From a bacterium (GTDB lineage: Bacteria; Fidelibacterota; UBA2242): 37,973 bases of DNA. Shown one piece after another: positions 26,101 through 34,355 of this stretch (within the stretch, counting starts at the first letter, position 1; each line of letters starts with the position of its first letter). The stretch covers positions 1 through 37,973 of the forward strand of contig JAHJGX010000189.1 of NCBI GenBank assembly GCA_018824205.1, read 5' to 3'. The translations under genes and the position numbers were made by a program. The notes under the pieces were generated by a model, which saw only the letters and a list, made by a program, of their open reading frames with translations, had not been told where the DNA came from and did not search any database.

Positions 26101-29100
26101 TGGTAATGGCGGAACCGCCGAAAAAACCTTTGATTACAGTGTTATCAATGTTAACAATGAACCTGTTTTAACAGTGGTACCTGTCGGTGTTATCACAACT
26201 GCGGAAGATGCAATATACATAACTGATATCGATGCGACGGATTCCGATGTCGGCGACGTAATTACTTATAGTCTGACCGTGAAGCCGACGGGAATGACGA
26301 TCAATTCATCAACCGGGGTGATCAGCTGGACTCCCAACAACTCGAATGTCGGCAATCATACGGTTACGCTGAAAGCCACCGATCTGTCCGGAGGATTTGT
26401 TTCCCAAAGTTATACTTTGCAGGTTACAAATGTCGCTTCAGCCATTGTTACACCCGTTGTTGGAGATTTTTCACCATCTGATGCGGTAACTGCGACGGCG
26501 GATACCTTTTACATCAAGGAAGACACAAGCTACACACTCAATTTGTCTTCACCGGATGAAAGTGTCGGGGCATCGAGTATCTATAGTTTTGATGATTTTC
26601 CTAATCCCGACTGGGTGAGTTTATCCAATGCCACGACCGGGATTGTGACACTTACACCGACGAATGGTGATGTTGGACTGGATTCCTTTCAGGTCTATTT
26701 CAAAGACCAACCCGGTTCCCGGGATACGATCAAAGTTTATTTGCGGGTAGAGAATGTTGTCCCCGAGATTTTAACAGAGGGCCCATTTACAGCAATCGAA
26801 GGCGTTGCTTTCTCTCAGCAACTGGAAAGCAGTGATGACGATGATGGAGCAATCAGTTGGAGTTTTGTCAGTGGAAAACCGGATTGGCTGGATATTGATA
26901 CCAATACTGGTTTGCTGAGCGGTACACCCTCAGATGCTCATGTAATAAGCGATGGTACTTTTACAGTAAAAGTTGACGATGGAAACTCGGGAATAACTCA
27001 AAAAGAATTTACATACAGTGTTACCAACGTTAATAACCGGCCTTTTTGGACATCAGTGCCCAGCGGTATGGTGTCAACCAATGAAGATAGCCCCTACTCG
27101 GTAACCGTTTCTGCAGATGATGAGGACCTGGATAATGGCGATGTCATTAGCTATTCTCTGGTGAGTCCGCCTTCCAGTATGACCATAAATGGCAGTACCG
27201 GAGCGATTAGCTGGACACCAAATAACAGTCATGTGGGTTCGAATTCCATCACAGTGAAAGTCACGGATCTGGCAAATGCATCGGTTTCTTCAAATTATAC
27301 CTTAAATGTCGTCAATACACCACCGACGATTGCTTCTTTGCTTGCCGGGGATTTTGAACCTTCGGGAACTGTGACGGTGACCGTTGACACATTTTATATT
27401 TGGGAAGATTCCAGCTATACTGTGAATTTTTCGGCGAATGATGAGGGGCTTGGTGATGGTACCGTTTACCGGACAGTTGGCCTTTCAAACCCGGACTGGG
27501 TAACTCTGACAAACACTGCAACCGGTATTATTCAGATGGATCCGATCAATAAAGATGTTGGTTTGGATTCGTTCCGCATTGTTTTTGATGATGGTAACGC
27601 GACCGACACCTCAAAAATTTATATTAGAGTACAGAACAGTCCACCGCTAATGATTGCCGCCGGACCATTTTCTGCCACCGAGGATGAGACATTTGATGTG
27701 GATCTGGAAAGTACGGACGAAGATGCGTTTACAACGTACTCTTTTGTGGGTATTTACCCGACCTGGATGTCGATAAATACATCAAGCGGTTTGATTACCG
27801 GGACGCCCACAAACGATGCAGTTGGAACATCGACATTCACCGTAAGGGTAAACGATGGACACGGCGGTACCGATGATCATCTTTATACGATTAACGTTGC
27901 CAACACAAACGATCCGCCGATAATTACATCTTCCGCACTGACAACAGCAACGGAAGATGTTCTTTATATCTATGATATGGAAGCAACGGATCAGGATGGT
28001 GATCCGATAAAATTCAGGCTCGTCACTTTTCCGGAAGGTATGACAATTGATACCAGTAGCGGATTGATTCGCTGGACTCCGGATAATAACTTCGGGGGTT
28101 CGACCGTTTCTGTCAAAGCCAGTGTCGAAGACACAACAGGCTTTACGGTCAATCAATCCTGGGGTATTTTGGTTACTAATGCGGTTCCGAACTTTTTAAC
28201 TGCCGATGCCTCTTTTGATGCAACGGAAGACGTGGAATTCAGTGCTGATCTGTCCGTCGATGACGAGGGACAGGGATTAACAAGCTATTCGGTAATTCAC
28301 CTGCCGGGTTGGATGACCCTGACGAATTCGTCAACCGGGCTGATCAGCGGAACACCGGACAACAGTTACGTCAACAGCAGCGATTCCGTTTATATTGAGT
28401 TTTCCGATGGAAATGGTGGAAAAGATACGCTAAATGTTCCGGTGAACGTGGCCAATGTTGCCCCGGTGTTTGTAAGCCAGGCCGATACTATTGTCAGTGA
28501 AGCAGAAGCGGTAGTTATTGATTTGAATTGCGACGACGAATCAGCCGGCGGCGTCACTTATTCAGCATTACTAGCTTTACCCGATTGGTTAACACTGAAC
28601 AATACGACCGGAGAACTGAGCGGTACTCCTGAAAACGATGATATAGGCGTTCGTACAGTTTCAATTCGGGCGACCGATGCCTTCAGCGGGTTCGCATCTG
28701 TTTCCTTTCAGATCACCGTACAAAACGCTGCACCGGAATTTACCGGAATACCGTTGAGTACCATTGAAGAAGACAGTCTCTATGAATACACTCCCACACT
28801 CAGCGATAATTCCGGCACTAATACTTTTCAGCTTTTGACCAATCCCGGCTGGCTGTCGATTAACGGCAGTACCGGCAAACTGAGCGGAACAGCTCTTAAC
28901 AATCACGTTGGCGATAACACGGTTTCTGTGAGTGTCAATGACGGTAATGGAGTCTCAGATACCCTCGATTATATTATTACTGTAACGAACTCTAAACCTC
29001 TGTTTACTACGATTCCAACGACCACCGGTCAGGAAGATTTGCTGTATTCCCTTAATTTGAATTGCAGCGATGAGGGCCAGGGCACGATGATTTACACGGC

Positions 29101-32100
29101 TCTCCAAAAGCCCGGCTGGCTGACTCTCAATCCGACATCCGGATTGCTTAGAGGGACTCCTTTGAATCAGCATGTGACGATTGGCGATACTGTTGAAATC
29201 ATGGTCAATGACGGGAATGGCGGATTTGATACATTGGGATATTCGCTGGCAATTACCAACAAAGGACCAAGTTTTACAAATATCTTTACCGATACTACAA
29301 TTACCGAAGACGACGTGTTCTTATTTGATGTGAATAGCGATGACGAAGGCCAGGGAGCGACGGCGTACAGTTTTACGAATACGGTTCCGGACTGGATTAC
29401 CCTGAACTTGTCTACCGGGGTCATCTCCGGAACGCCGCTGAATAATCATGTTACTGATTTCGTCGATATATATATCCAAGTGGATGATGGCAATGGTAAA
29501 GTAAAGCTCCAGACAATTATCCTATCGGTAAACAATAATCCAACCCAATTTACTTCATCGATTACTGATAGCATTGCCACTGAGGACGAACTCTTTATCT
29601 ATGATGCCAATACCGACGATGAAGCCCAGGGCGCGAGTGTTTATACGATTACCGGATTGCCGGCGTGGCTGAGTGCTGATGATACCACGGGAATTTTATC
29701 CGGAACACCGACAAACGATGATATCGATACAACTGCCATTACGATTCGATTCAATGATGGTAACGGCTCGATTGTGGAACAACTGATTCATGTCATTGTG
29801 GAAAATGCCAATGATGCACCGCTATTGACAACGACAACCGTTATTGATACGATTGATGAGGATAGTCCCTGGTCTTTTCAGTTCTCAGCAATGGATATCG
29901 ATTCGATTTATGGTGATTCCCTGTCCTTTGAATTGAAAGAATTTCCAGCCATGATGCAGGTGGACAGCAGCACCGGGCTTGTCTTCTGGACGCCTCAGAA
30001 TGCCGATGTAGGAGATGGAAGTTTCGAGCTATGGGTATTTGACAAAGACCGGGCATCGGATTCCCTGAAATTTATTTTACATATCAATAATACCAACGAT
30101 GCTCCGGTACTGATCGCTCAGGCCGATACGATTGCGAAAGAAGATGAACTGTTCAGCTATACAATCCGATATGAGGATGTTGACGTTGGTGATTCGGTTC
30201 GCTTTGAATTGATTACTTCGCCCTTACTCATGGAAATCGATTCCCTCACCGGGCTCATTTCCTGGACACCGACTAATGATGAGCGTGAACTGAGTTTTGA
30301 AATAATTTATTCAATTCGTGACGGTATTGGAGAAACGGATATCGATACATTCAGTCTCTTTGTGGAGAATGTCAACGATGCACCGGTTCTGTCAGCATTG
30401 GATGATGATGGATTTGCCGAAGACGGTTCTCTGACGATTGTGTTCTCGGTCTGGTTTGATAAAGTGGCAGATATAGATAATCCCGATTCGACACTGAGTT
30501 GGGAAGTCATTTCCTTTAGTACTGTTTCTGCGGTGATCAGTAATGATACACTGACAATTCTTGGTCCGCAGAATTGGTTTGGACCGGATACCGGCAAAGT
30601 CGTGGTATCTGATGGTGAATTGACTGATACCACAGACTTAGCCATTTTTATATCTCCGGTCAATGATCCGCCGGTAATCGATGTCAGTTTCCCGACGTTA
30701 ATCTCGTTTGCGGAAGACGAAACCACTATCGTGGATCTGAACGACTACGTAGCCGATGTTGATAATTACGACCTGGAAATGAACTGGTCGGTTATTCCCG
30801 TGGACAGCAAAAAAGGCAATAGCGATGTTGTCCTGATGAATTCTGTTTTGACCACGAAGCCGGTTTTGAAATCCAATAAAATCAGTCCCAGCCGGGCAGC
30901 GCTGGTAAATTCAAATGGCGACAGTATTACGATTGACATTGATCCGGCAACGAACATCGCGACTTTTTATGCACAACCAAACTTCTTTATAGACGCTTAT
31001 GATTTCCGGTTTGTTGTGGATGACAGTACGGTTCCGGGTAATTTTGGCCGGGATACAGTGATCACAACAATTCAGGTGCTTCCGGCCAACGATCCGCCGA
31101 TATTGGCGCTTTTACCGGAGCTGAACGCTGATGAAGATTCTACCATTTCGGTAATATTGTCGAATTGGTTTGAATTTGTTACCGATGTGGATAATCACGA
31201 TACAAGCCTGACATGGAGCGTCGTAAATGGTGATTTTACTTCAGCTGTTATTATCGATTCACTGTTACGTATTTCACCTTTGGCAAATTGGTTTGGTGAT
31301 GACACTCTTCTGCTGATTGTAACGGATGAGGAACTGTTATCCGATACGACGAATATTATTGTCCACTTTCAGTCGGTGAATGATTCACCGGTGTTCGGTT
31401 CTGTTGCGGATCTTACGATTCCCGAAGACGATACGATCTTTGTTGAATTGAACGATTATGTTGAGGATGTGGAAACCCTCGACGAGGATTTGACATTCAC
31501 GGTTCAGCGGAAATCCACCGTTGGAAAAAATCTGTCAAATACCTTAATCCACACTTCGATTAAGTCCTCAATTAAAAATGAGTATCTGTTTCTTTCGGAA
31601 ATGAAATCACTATCGAGCGAATTTTCTTCAAGCAATAAAGCTGCAGGTATGGATAGTATCCGGATTACCATTGATGCGTTGACTCATATAGCCTCAATTT
31701 CCGGAACGCCGAATTACAACACAGATTTTCAGGCATTTACTTTCTATGTGAGTGATGGTGATTCGGTTGATAGCATCAATGTGAATATTGCGATTGAATC
31801 TATCAATGACAAACCGGTACTCGATAGCCTGCCGACGATTACATTTCAGGAAGACAGTCTTTTTGTATTATCAATATCACAATGGGATACACTCGTCTAT
31901 GATGTGGAAGACGCCGATGATACACTGCAATGGTCTTTTAAAATGGATGGTCTCATATCTCTGATCTACGATACTACCGTAAACCAAATTACGCTGTGGG
32001 GCGGAACAAATTTCCACGGTTCGGCAGTGCTAACCGTTATCGTTACGGATTTAGAAGGGTTGTCGGACACCTCAAGTCTGGATATTACGATTGTACCAAT

Positions 32101-33418
32101 TAACGATCCGCCGCAGATCGATTCCAGTTTGTTTACAATTACATTCGATCAAAAGGATACAGTTGAGTATCATCTGGATGCGTATGTCAGCGACACGGAT
32201 CACAGCGACCAGTCGCTTAGTTGGCAGTTCATCGCCGGAGAAGCCGTTTATTTTAACTATACGGATACAGGCCGGAATGTCAGATTCTGGTCCGATGTGG
32301 ATTGGTTCGGTATTGATTCCATAATGGCTATTGTGACTGACCCCATGGGTGGTAGCGACAGTCAGTATATTACGATTACGGTAACGGATACCACCCGGCC
32401 GTCATTTGAACTGGCAATATTCCAGAACCAACTGGCGAGCAAGTATGTGGAGATTGATGTTTTTCCGTCTGAATTATTAAGTAAAAATGCTTTCATCATT
32501 ACCGATGGCGATACCTTGAGGGTTCAGCAACAACTGGATGCCGACAGTTCTGTTTATTATAATACTAGCTATCAGATTGAAAAATCCGGCATTGTCCTGA
32601 TATATATTAACGGAACCGACCGGGCAGGCAATACCGGCGATTATTCCTATAAGATTGGGGTGTCCAAAATCAGCCGTGAAACCGGAGGAGCACTGACGGA
32701 TCCCGATAGTATTATGTCTTTCCTGTTTGCAGCGAATGCGGTTCCGATGGATTTGTGTGCAATCTTTTTGCCATATAAATCGGAAATCCGGGTGGATACT
32801 TTAGCATTGGCCAAAGGATTGATGTCCGGCGATGATTTCCCGGTTTCCGATGAGTTTGATTTCCGGATTCCGGTGACTAAACTGGATGATAATGCCCGAA
32901 TTATGTTCAGCCTGGACCGGATGCTGTTTTTGCAGCAGTATGCTGCCGATCTGGGTATCTATAAATGGGAAAGGAATAACTGGCAATATTTGACAACCTA
33001 TACCAGTCTGGAAAAAGGGACCTATTGGGCCTATTCTGCCAAACCGGGTATTTATCAAATCCGGGTCAATTCCAATAATCCGGCGGTGCTGCTGCCTGAG
33101 CAGATCAGTGTTATGCAGAATTATCCGAATCCGTTTAATTCGCAAACCACGATCCGTTACACGATTGGCGCCGGTGGTTTTGTGACTTTTGAAGAGGCCT
33201 TTGAAGAGTTGGTGCCATTTGATGTATCTATTAAAGTATACAACATTCTCGGCCAGGAAGTGGCAACGCTGGTTAAAAAACTGCAGCTGCCGGGGTTTTA
33301 TTCGGTTTCGTGGAATGGACGCAATAAGGTTGGCAAACCAGTATCAACCGGACTCTATATATACCAGGTAATTATTGGAGACAAGGTCTTTCATAAAAAG
33401 ATGACCATTTTGAAATAG
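20171..33418 (+). CDS. Giant T9SS-sorted adhesin (4415 aa, Ig-like and cadherin-like repeats)
   Basis: A single uninterrupted 13.2-kb frame. The signal peptide ends near Ala22 (SVFA|NTAPY). From about residue 23 to 3402 I count 36 He_PIG-type Ig-like repeats of about 90-110 residues. Each has a TED/SEDxxY start, a DDEG or ADDxD loop, a STGxIxGTPxNxxVG or WTPxNxxVG turn and a DDGNGG strand, often with NDxP linkers. Six cadherin-like repeats follow (about 3403-4075), alternating two types. Next is a module (about 4076-4307) shared with the 9858-11570 protein. YPNPFNSQT lies at 4318-4326 in the C-terminal T9SS domain, ending KKMTILK. The acidic DxD/DxNDxP patterns suggest many calcium sites. It should form a very long surface fibre for adhesion or cell-cell contact. 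Initiation at ATG 20171 has a close AGGA. Repeats are hierarchical (see findings). Confidence 0.93.
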   Translation: MRRNRKIIVFLICLFSFVSVFANTAPYFTAAVEDTNLTEDAYWSAWLSAADDDADAFTFAFAAAAPEGMTINATSGRITWTPDNDDVGTHRIQVSVSDSSLIDYMDFFLHVQNLNDPPFWVNTTEDTVSVSEDSELDITVTANDDDLPHGDHITYLITRGENVIVNSSTGSISGSPDNSNVGFQTVTVRARDDSSAAVEWSFVLETSNTDVVFTNTPPTEINEDDYFGFDLSSNDEGQGNTVYYFQTGFQPEWMGIAVPTGIINGTPNNEYVGTETVKIIVDDDNGSTDTLSYDLSVVNRKPIITTSTLHSATEGAGFALDINADDEGLGTTSYRFLDDIQVHPTWLGLSTNSGVVSGTPTNAHVGSNSFYLEFDDGNGGKDTTQFVINVANDPVQIDTTNLVYDISEDQEYYYKFTSNDDGQGTITYHGVGLPGWLTINLYTGILRGTPNNENVDDFNISVYVSDGTDTDTVSYTIHVENRVPQLESSEVDSVNEDSEYTYDINYDDEGEGVVYRWLIHPSWLSLNASTGELTGTPDNSNVGDTTVSVQVNDGNGGIISHTFSIAVINRDPEFTPQTDITIAQDVLLTIDLDTDDEDDPLVTYGILSAPIGVGSSVNSGIFTWTPTNAQIGDHEFSISCTDNHGGTSTITFTVTATNLNPEISSSPPTTATENTAYQYDVQSNEEGIGNVTYSLTTAPDWLSINASTGLIQGTPGNPNVGDHDVVVRVDDGNGGVYTQSWTITVSNTNPTIITEVLDPATEDSAYSFQIDYIPINEGDHTFAIHGDKPAWLSINALNGLLSGTPINSQVGSDSIMVRITDDHGGYGEKRLEIVVNNSLPVFSTTGDVTGTEDEALDWNINTNDEGDEGPNASGYNLVMAPDWMTINSGTGVLSGTPRDNNVTSPTDWVTIRYQDGNNGEEELNITVEVTNDPPKITSLSPTSTATEEVGYSFQFTSDDDAYGYTRYSSLHTLPNNFTLTTAGLLTGTPSNNEVGNQAIGIIVTDKNSGKDTLEYTLTIANAASPITSCAVEISPYTQTADTVYVTEDLPYRIDFTAQDEAIGSPASYTVNHKPAWMTIKSLVNGQLEGTPDNRHVGRDYVDITFSDGNGYSDTKRVYFQIQNVISSFIDPPSSVGATEDVEFTLDLNSSDEGQGTITYSITNGDPGWFTLNSTSGEINGTPDNDDVTDGAAVTFQVIDGNGGTATKTIVFIIENVNDVPTWSFGPLAGAIVSTAEDALYTVDINADDVDVGDNITYSLTVKPTGMTINSSSGVINWTPDNSLVGDHAVTVRAVDDNAAAITRSWTARVTNVASPITTPVVGDFDPPDAVTATVDTFYIKEDTTYSLNLSAPDEGAGAGEDVLYGFGAFPNPDWVMLTNAVTGIISLTPTNNDVGLDSFKVFFKDQPGSRDTATIYLDVVNVPAEILTAGPFTATEGDAFLDTLESSDDGDGTITWSFVSGKPGWLSIEAASGKIYGTPGNDDVLSDASFTVLVNDGNGGLTQKSFDYSVKNFNTAPSITAVPTGTVATNEDALYTTDINATDNDVGDVLTYSLQTAPAGMTINASTGVIQWTPSNGQVGTHTVTVKVTDSVLEFVTASWQVQVNNLNDAPTWVSVPSGTIDIDEDVLYTVVVEAADIDAGDNLTYSFTENPAGMTIDANSGLIEWTPDNDDVSLHVITVKVTDASLANISASWTLSVQNVNDAPTWSSVPTGTVSSAEDANYTVDVDASDVDAGDVITYSLTQKPTGMTINSSTGVISWTPNNSNVGNHTVTLKSTDLSGGFVSQSYTLQVTNVASAIIAPVVGDFSPSAAVVATVDTFYIKEDTSYTLNLSSPDESVGASSIYSFDDFPNPDWVTLSNATTGIVAMSPTNGDVGLDSFQVYFRDQPGSRDTITIYLRVENVVPEIMTDGPFAATEGIEFSQQLESSDDGDGTITWSFKSGKPAWLSIDISTGLLTGTPANNNVVTDASFVIEVNDGNGGTAEKTFDYSVINVNNEPVLTVVPVGVITTAEDAIYITDIDATDSDVGDVITYSLTVKPTGMTINSSTGVISWTPNNSNVGNHTVTLKATDLSGGFVSQSYTLQVTNVASAIVTPVVGDFSPSDAVTATADTFYIKEDTSYTLNLSSPDESVGASSIYSFDDFPNPDWVSLSNATTGIVTLTPTNGDVGLDSFQVYFKDQPGSRDTIKVYLRVENVVPEILTEGPFTAIEGVAFSQQLESSDDDDGAISWSFVSGKPDWLDIDTNTGLLSGTPSDAHVISDGTFTVKVDDGNSGITQKEFTYSVTNVNNRPFWTSVPSGMVSTNEDSPYSVTVSADDEDLDNGDVISYSLVSPPSSMTINGSTGAISWTPNNSHVGSNSITVKVTDLANASVSSNYTLNVVNTPPTIASLLAGDFEPSGTVTVTVDTFYIWEDSSYTVNFSANDEGLGDGTVYRTVGLSNPDWVTLTNTATGIIQMDPINKDVGLDSFRIVFDDGNATDTSKIYIRVQNSPPLMIAAGPFSATEDETFDVDLESTDEDAFTTYSFVGIYPTWMSINTSSGLITGTPTNDAVGTSTFTVRVNDGHGGTDDHLYTINVANTNDPPIITSSALTTATEDVLYIYDMEATDQDGDPIKFRLVTFPEGMTIDTSSGLIRWTPDNNFGGSTVSVKASVEDTTGFTVNQSWGILVTNAVPNFLTADASFDATEDVEFSADLSVDDEGQGLTSYSVIHLPGWMTLTNSSTGLISGTPDNSYVNSSDSVYIEFSDGNGGKDTLNVPVNVANVAPVFVSQADTIVSEAEAVVIDLNCDDESAGGVTYSALLALPDWLTLNNTTGELSGTPENDDIGVRTVSIRATDAFSGFASVSFQITVQNAAPEFTGIPLSTIEEDSLYEYTPTLSDNSGTNTFQLLTNPGWLSINGSTGKLSGTALNNHVGDNTVSVSVNDGNGVSDTLDYIITVTNSKPLFTTIPTTTGQEDLLYSLNLNCSDEGQGTMIYTALQKPGWLTLNPTSGLLRGTPLNQHVTIGDTVEIMVNDGNGGFDTLGYSLAITNKGPSFTNIFTDTTITEDDVFLFDVNSDDEGQGATAYSFTNTVPDWITLNLSTGVISGTPLNNHVTDFVDIYIQVDDGNGKVKLQTIILSVNNNPTQFTSSITDSIATEDELFIYDANTDDEAQGASVYTITGLPAWLSADDTTGILSGTPTNDDIDTTAITIRFNDGNGSIVEQLIHVIVENANDAPLLTTTTVIDTIDEDSPWSFQFSAMDIDSIYGDSLSFELKEFPAMMQVDSSTGLVFWTPQNADVGDGSFELWVFDKDRASDSLKFILHINNTNDAPVLIAQADTIAKEDELFSYTIRYEDVDVGDSVRFELITSPLLMEIDSLTGLISWTPTNDERELSFEIIYSIRDGIGETDIDTFSLFVENVNDAPVLSALDDDGFAEDGSLTIVFSVWFDKVADIDNPDSTLSWEVISFSTVSAVISNDTLTILGPQNWFGPDTGKVVVSDGELTDTTDLAIFISPVNDPPVIDVSFPTLISFAEDETTIVDLNDYVADVDNYDLEMNWSVIPVDSKKGNSDVVLMNSVLTTKPVLKSNKISPSRAALVNSNGDSITIDIDPATNIATFYAQPNFFIDAYDFRFVVDDSTVPGNFGRDTVITTIQVLPANDPPILALLPELNADEDSTISVILSNWFEFVTDVDNHDTSLTWSVVNGDFTSAVIIDSLLRISPLANWFGDDTLLLIVTDEELLSDTTNIIVHFQSVNDSPVFGSVADLTIPEDDTIFVELNDYVEDVETLDEDLTFTVQRKSTVGKNLSNTLIHTSIKSSIKNEYLFLSEMKSLSSEFSSSNKAAGMDSIRITIDALTHIASISGTPNYNTDFQAFTFYVSDGDSVDSINVNIAIESINDKPVLDSLPTITFQEDSLFVLSISQWDTLVYDVEDADDTLQWSFKMDGLISLIYDTTVNQITLWGGTNFHGSAVLTVIVTDLEGLSDTSSLDITIVPINDPPQIDSSLFTITFDQKDTVEYHLDAYVSDTDHSDQSLSWQFIAGEAVYFNYTDTGRNVRFWSDVDWFGIDSIMAIVTDPMGGSDSQYITITVTDTTRPSFELAIFQNQLASKYVEIDVFPSELLSKNAFIITDGDTLRVQQQLDADSSVYYNTSYQIEKSGIVLIYINGTDRAGNTGDYSYKIGVSKISRETGGALTDPDSIMSFLFAANAVPMDLCAIFLPYKSEIRVDTLALAKGLMSGDDFPVSDEFDFRIPVTKLDDNARIMFSLDRMLFLQQYAADLGIYKWERNNWQYLTTYTSLEKGTYWAYSAKPGIYQIRVNSNNPAVLLPEQISVMQNYPNPFNSQTTIRYTIGAGGFVTFEEAFEELVPFDVSIKVYNILGQEVATLVKKLQLPGFYSVSWNGRNKVGKPVSTGLYIYQVIIGDKVFHKKMTILK
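25274..26152 (+). repeat. Three-domain super-repeat, copy A (879 bp)
   Basis: Encodes three Ig-like domains: WTPNNSNVG type, then a DQPGSRD type, then an LESSDDGDG type. It is followed immediately by copy B of exactly the same length. Bases 25403-25495 (93 bp) and 25655-25722 (68 bp) are identical to 26282-26374 and 26534-26601. Confidence 0.9.
26153..27031 (+). repeat. Three-domain super-repeat, copy B (879 bp)
   Basis: Every landmark is offset by exactly 879 from copy A. More diverged copies of the same three-domain unit lie at about 23812-24711 and 27032-27907, with a still weaker one just before. Confidence 0.9.
30376..32397 (+). repeat. Alternating two-type cadherin-like repeats (three pairs)
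   Basis: Six domains alternate between an 'a' type (WFxxVxDxDNxDxxLxW and NWFGxDT segments) and a 'b' type (VDLNDYVxDVDN start). Approximate a-type starts are 30376, 31087 and 31807; b-type starts are 30664, 31378 and 32102. This is a three-fold two-domain repeat, unlike the Ig-like repeats before it. Confidence 0.75.
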
Positions 33419-33467
33419 ATTCCGAATAATTTTTATATCGAATCATATTTTTTAAGTTTTATCCACA

Positions 33468-34355
33468 ATGTCGAATAGAGAAACATTTCCAGAAAACAGA
33501 TCAACACTGTCAGATATTATGCGGTTGTTTTTTATGGGGTTTACCAAAGGATCTTTGGTAACCCGGGCCTCTGCCGCGGCTTACAACCTTTTTTTGGCCT
33601 TGATTCCCAGCCTGATTTTCCTGTTTACACTGATTCCGTTTGTGCCGATAAAAAACTTTCAGCCGGAACTGCTGGCAATGATTTATGATTTTATTCCTGA
33701 AAGTGTTTACCGGGTTTTGGAATCAACGATTGTGGACGTTGTAACGAAAAAAAGCGGTGTGCTGCTGTTGATTATGTTTGTGGCGACGATTGTTTTTTCC
33801 AGCAATGGGATTCACGCCCTGATTTCAGCTTTCAATATTTCACAACACAGTTTTGAAACCCGCACCTGGCTGACGCAGCGGATGGTGTCAGTCGTGCTTG
33901 TTACGTTAATTTCGGTAATGCTGTTGTCGTCGGTAAGTTTGATAATTTTCAGTAAAATCGGTATCAATCATTTAGTAAAGCTGCAGATCATCCGTGTAAA
34001 TATTACGTATCATCTGCTGCTGTTTGGACGCTGGCTGATTGTGACCTCCTTGCTGTTTTTCGCGGTTTCTTTTCTTTATTATTTGGCGCCGGCTAAAAAA
34101 ACCGGTTGGCGATTTTTATCCTGGGGCTCGGCGATGGCCACATTTATGGTCATCATTTCCGCTCTGGTTTTCAGCTTTTATGTGAATCATTTTGGCCAGT
34201 ATAACAAACTTTATGGTTCTATTGGTACGTTAATGGTGGTGCTGCTCTGGCTGTATCTCATCTCAATCTCGTTAATCATCGGCTTTGAAATGAACGTGGC
34301 TACGAATATAAGCCGTAACGGGCAAAATATTCCAACAGATGGGGAATCTCAATGA
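33468..34355 (+). CDS. YihY/BrkB-family inner-membrane protein
   Basis: A 295-residue integral membrane protein of the YihY/virulence-factor BrkB family (once misnamed RNase BN), normal in length. It shows about six membrane helices. The family-typical ASAAAYNLFLALIPSLIFLFTL is near residues 34-55, and a central VFSSNGIHALISAFN region and LYGSIGTLMVVLLWLYLISISLIIGFEMN near the end follow. The last segment carries the conserved YGSxG...LLWLY motif. Function is not established; transport or envelope-stress roles have been proposed for relatives. It begins 49 bp after the giant adhesin and its stop overlaps the start of the radical SAM gene (ATGA at 34352-34355), so the two are coupled. Confidence 0.9.
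   Translation: MSNRETFPENRSTLSDIMRLFFMGFTKGSLVTRASAAAYNLFLALIPSLIFLFTLIPFVPIKNFQPELLAMIYDFIPESVYRVLESTIVDVVTKKSGVLLLIMFVATIVFSSNGIHALISAFNISQHSFETRTWLTQRMVSVVLVTLISVMLLSSVSLIIFSKIGINHLVKLQIIRVNITYHLLLFGRWLIVTSLLFFAVSFLYYLAPAKKTGWRFLSWGSAMATFMVIISALVFSFYVNHFGQYNKLYGSIGTLMVVLLWLYLISISLIIGFEMNVATNISRNGQNIPTDGESQ

Noticed and set aside
24120-27900. Near-identical repeats read as an assembly artefact
   Set aside because: The units keep frame and differ by many scattered changes outside the identical tracts, so duplication is more likely, although long reads would be needed to exclude misassembly of copy number.
20171-33418. Repeated DNA in this stretch read as a CRISPR array or satellite
   Set aside because: The repeats are long, diverged, in one frame and encode Ig-like and cadherin-like domains; there are no short identical repeats with unique spacers.
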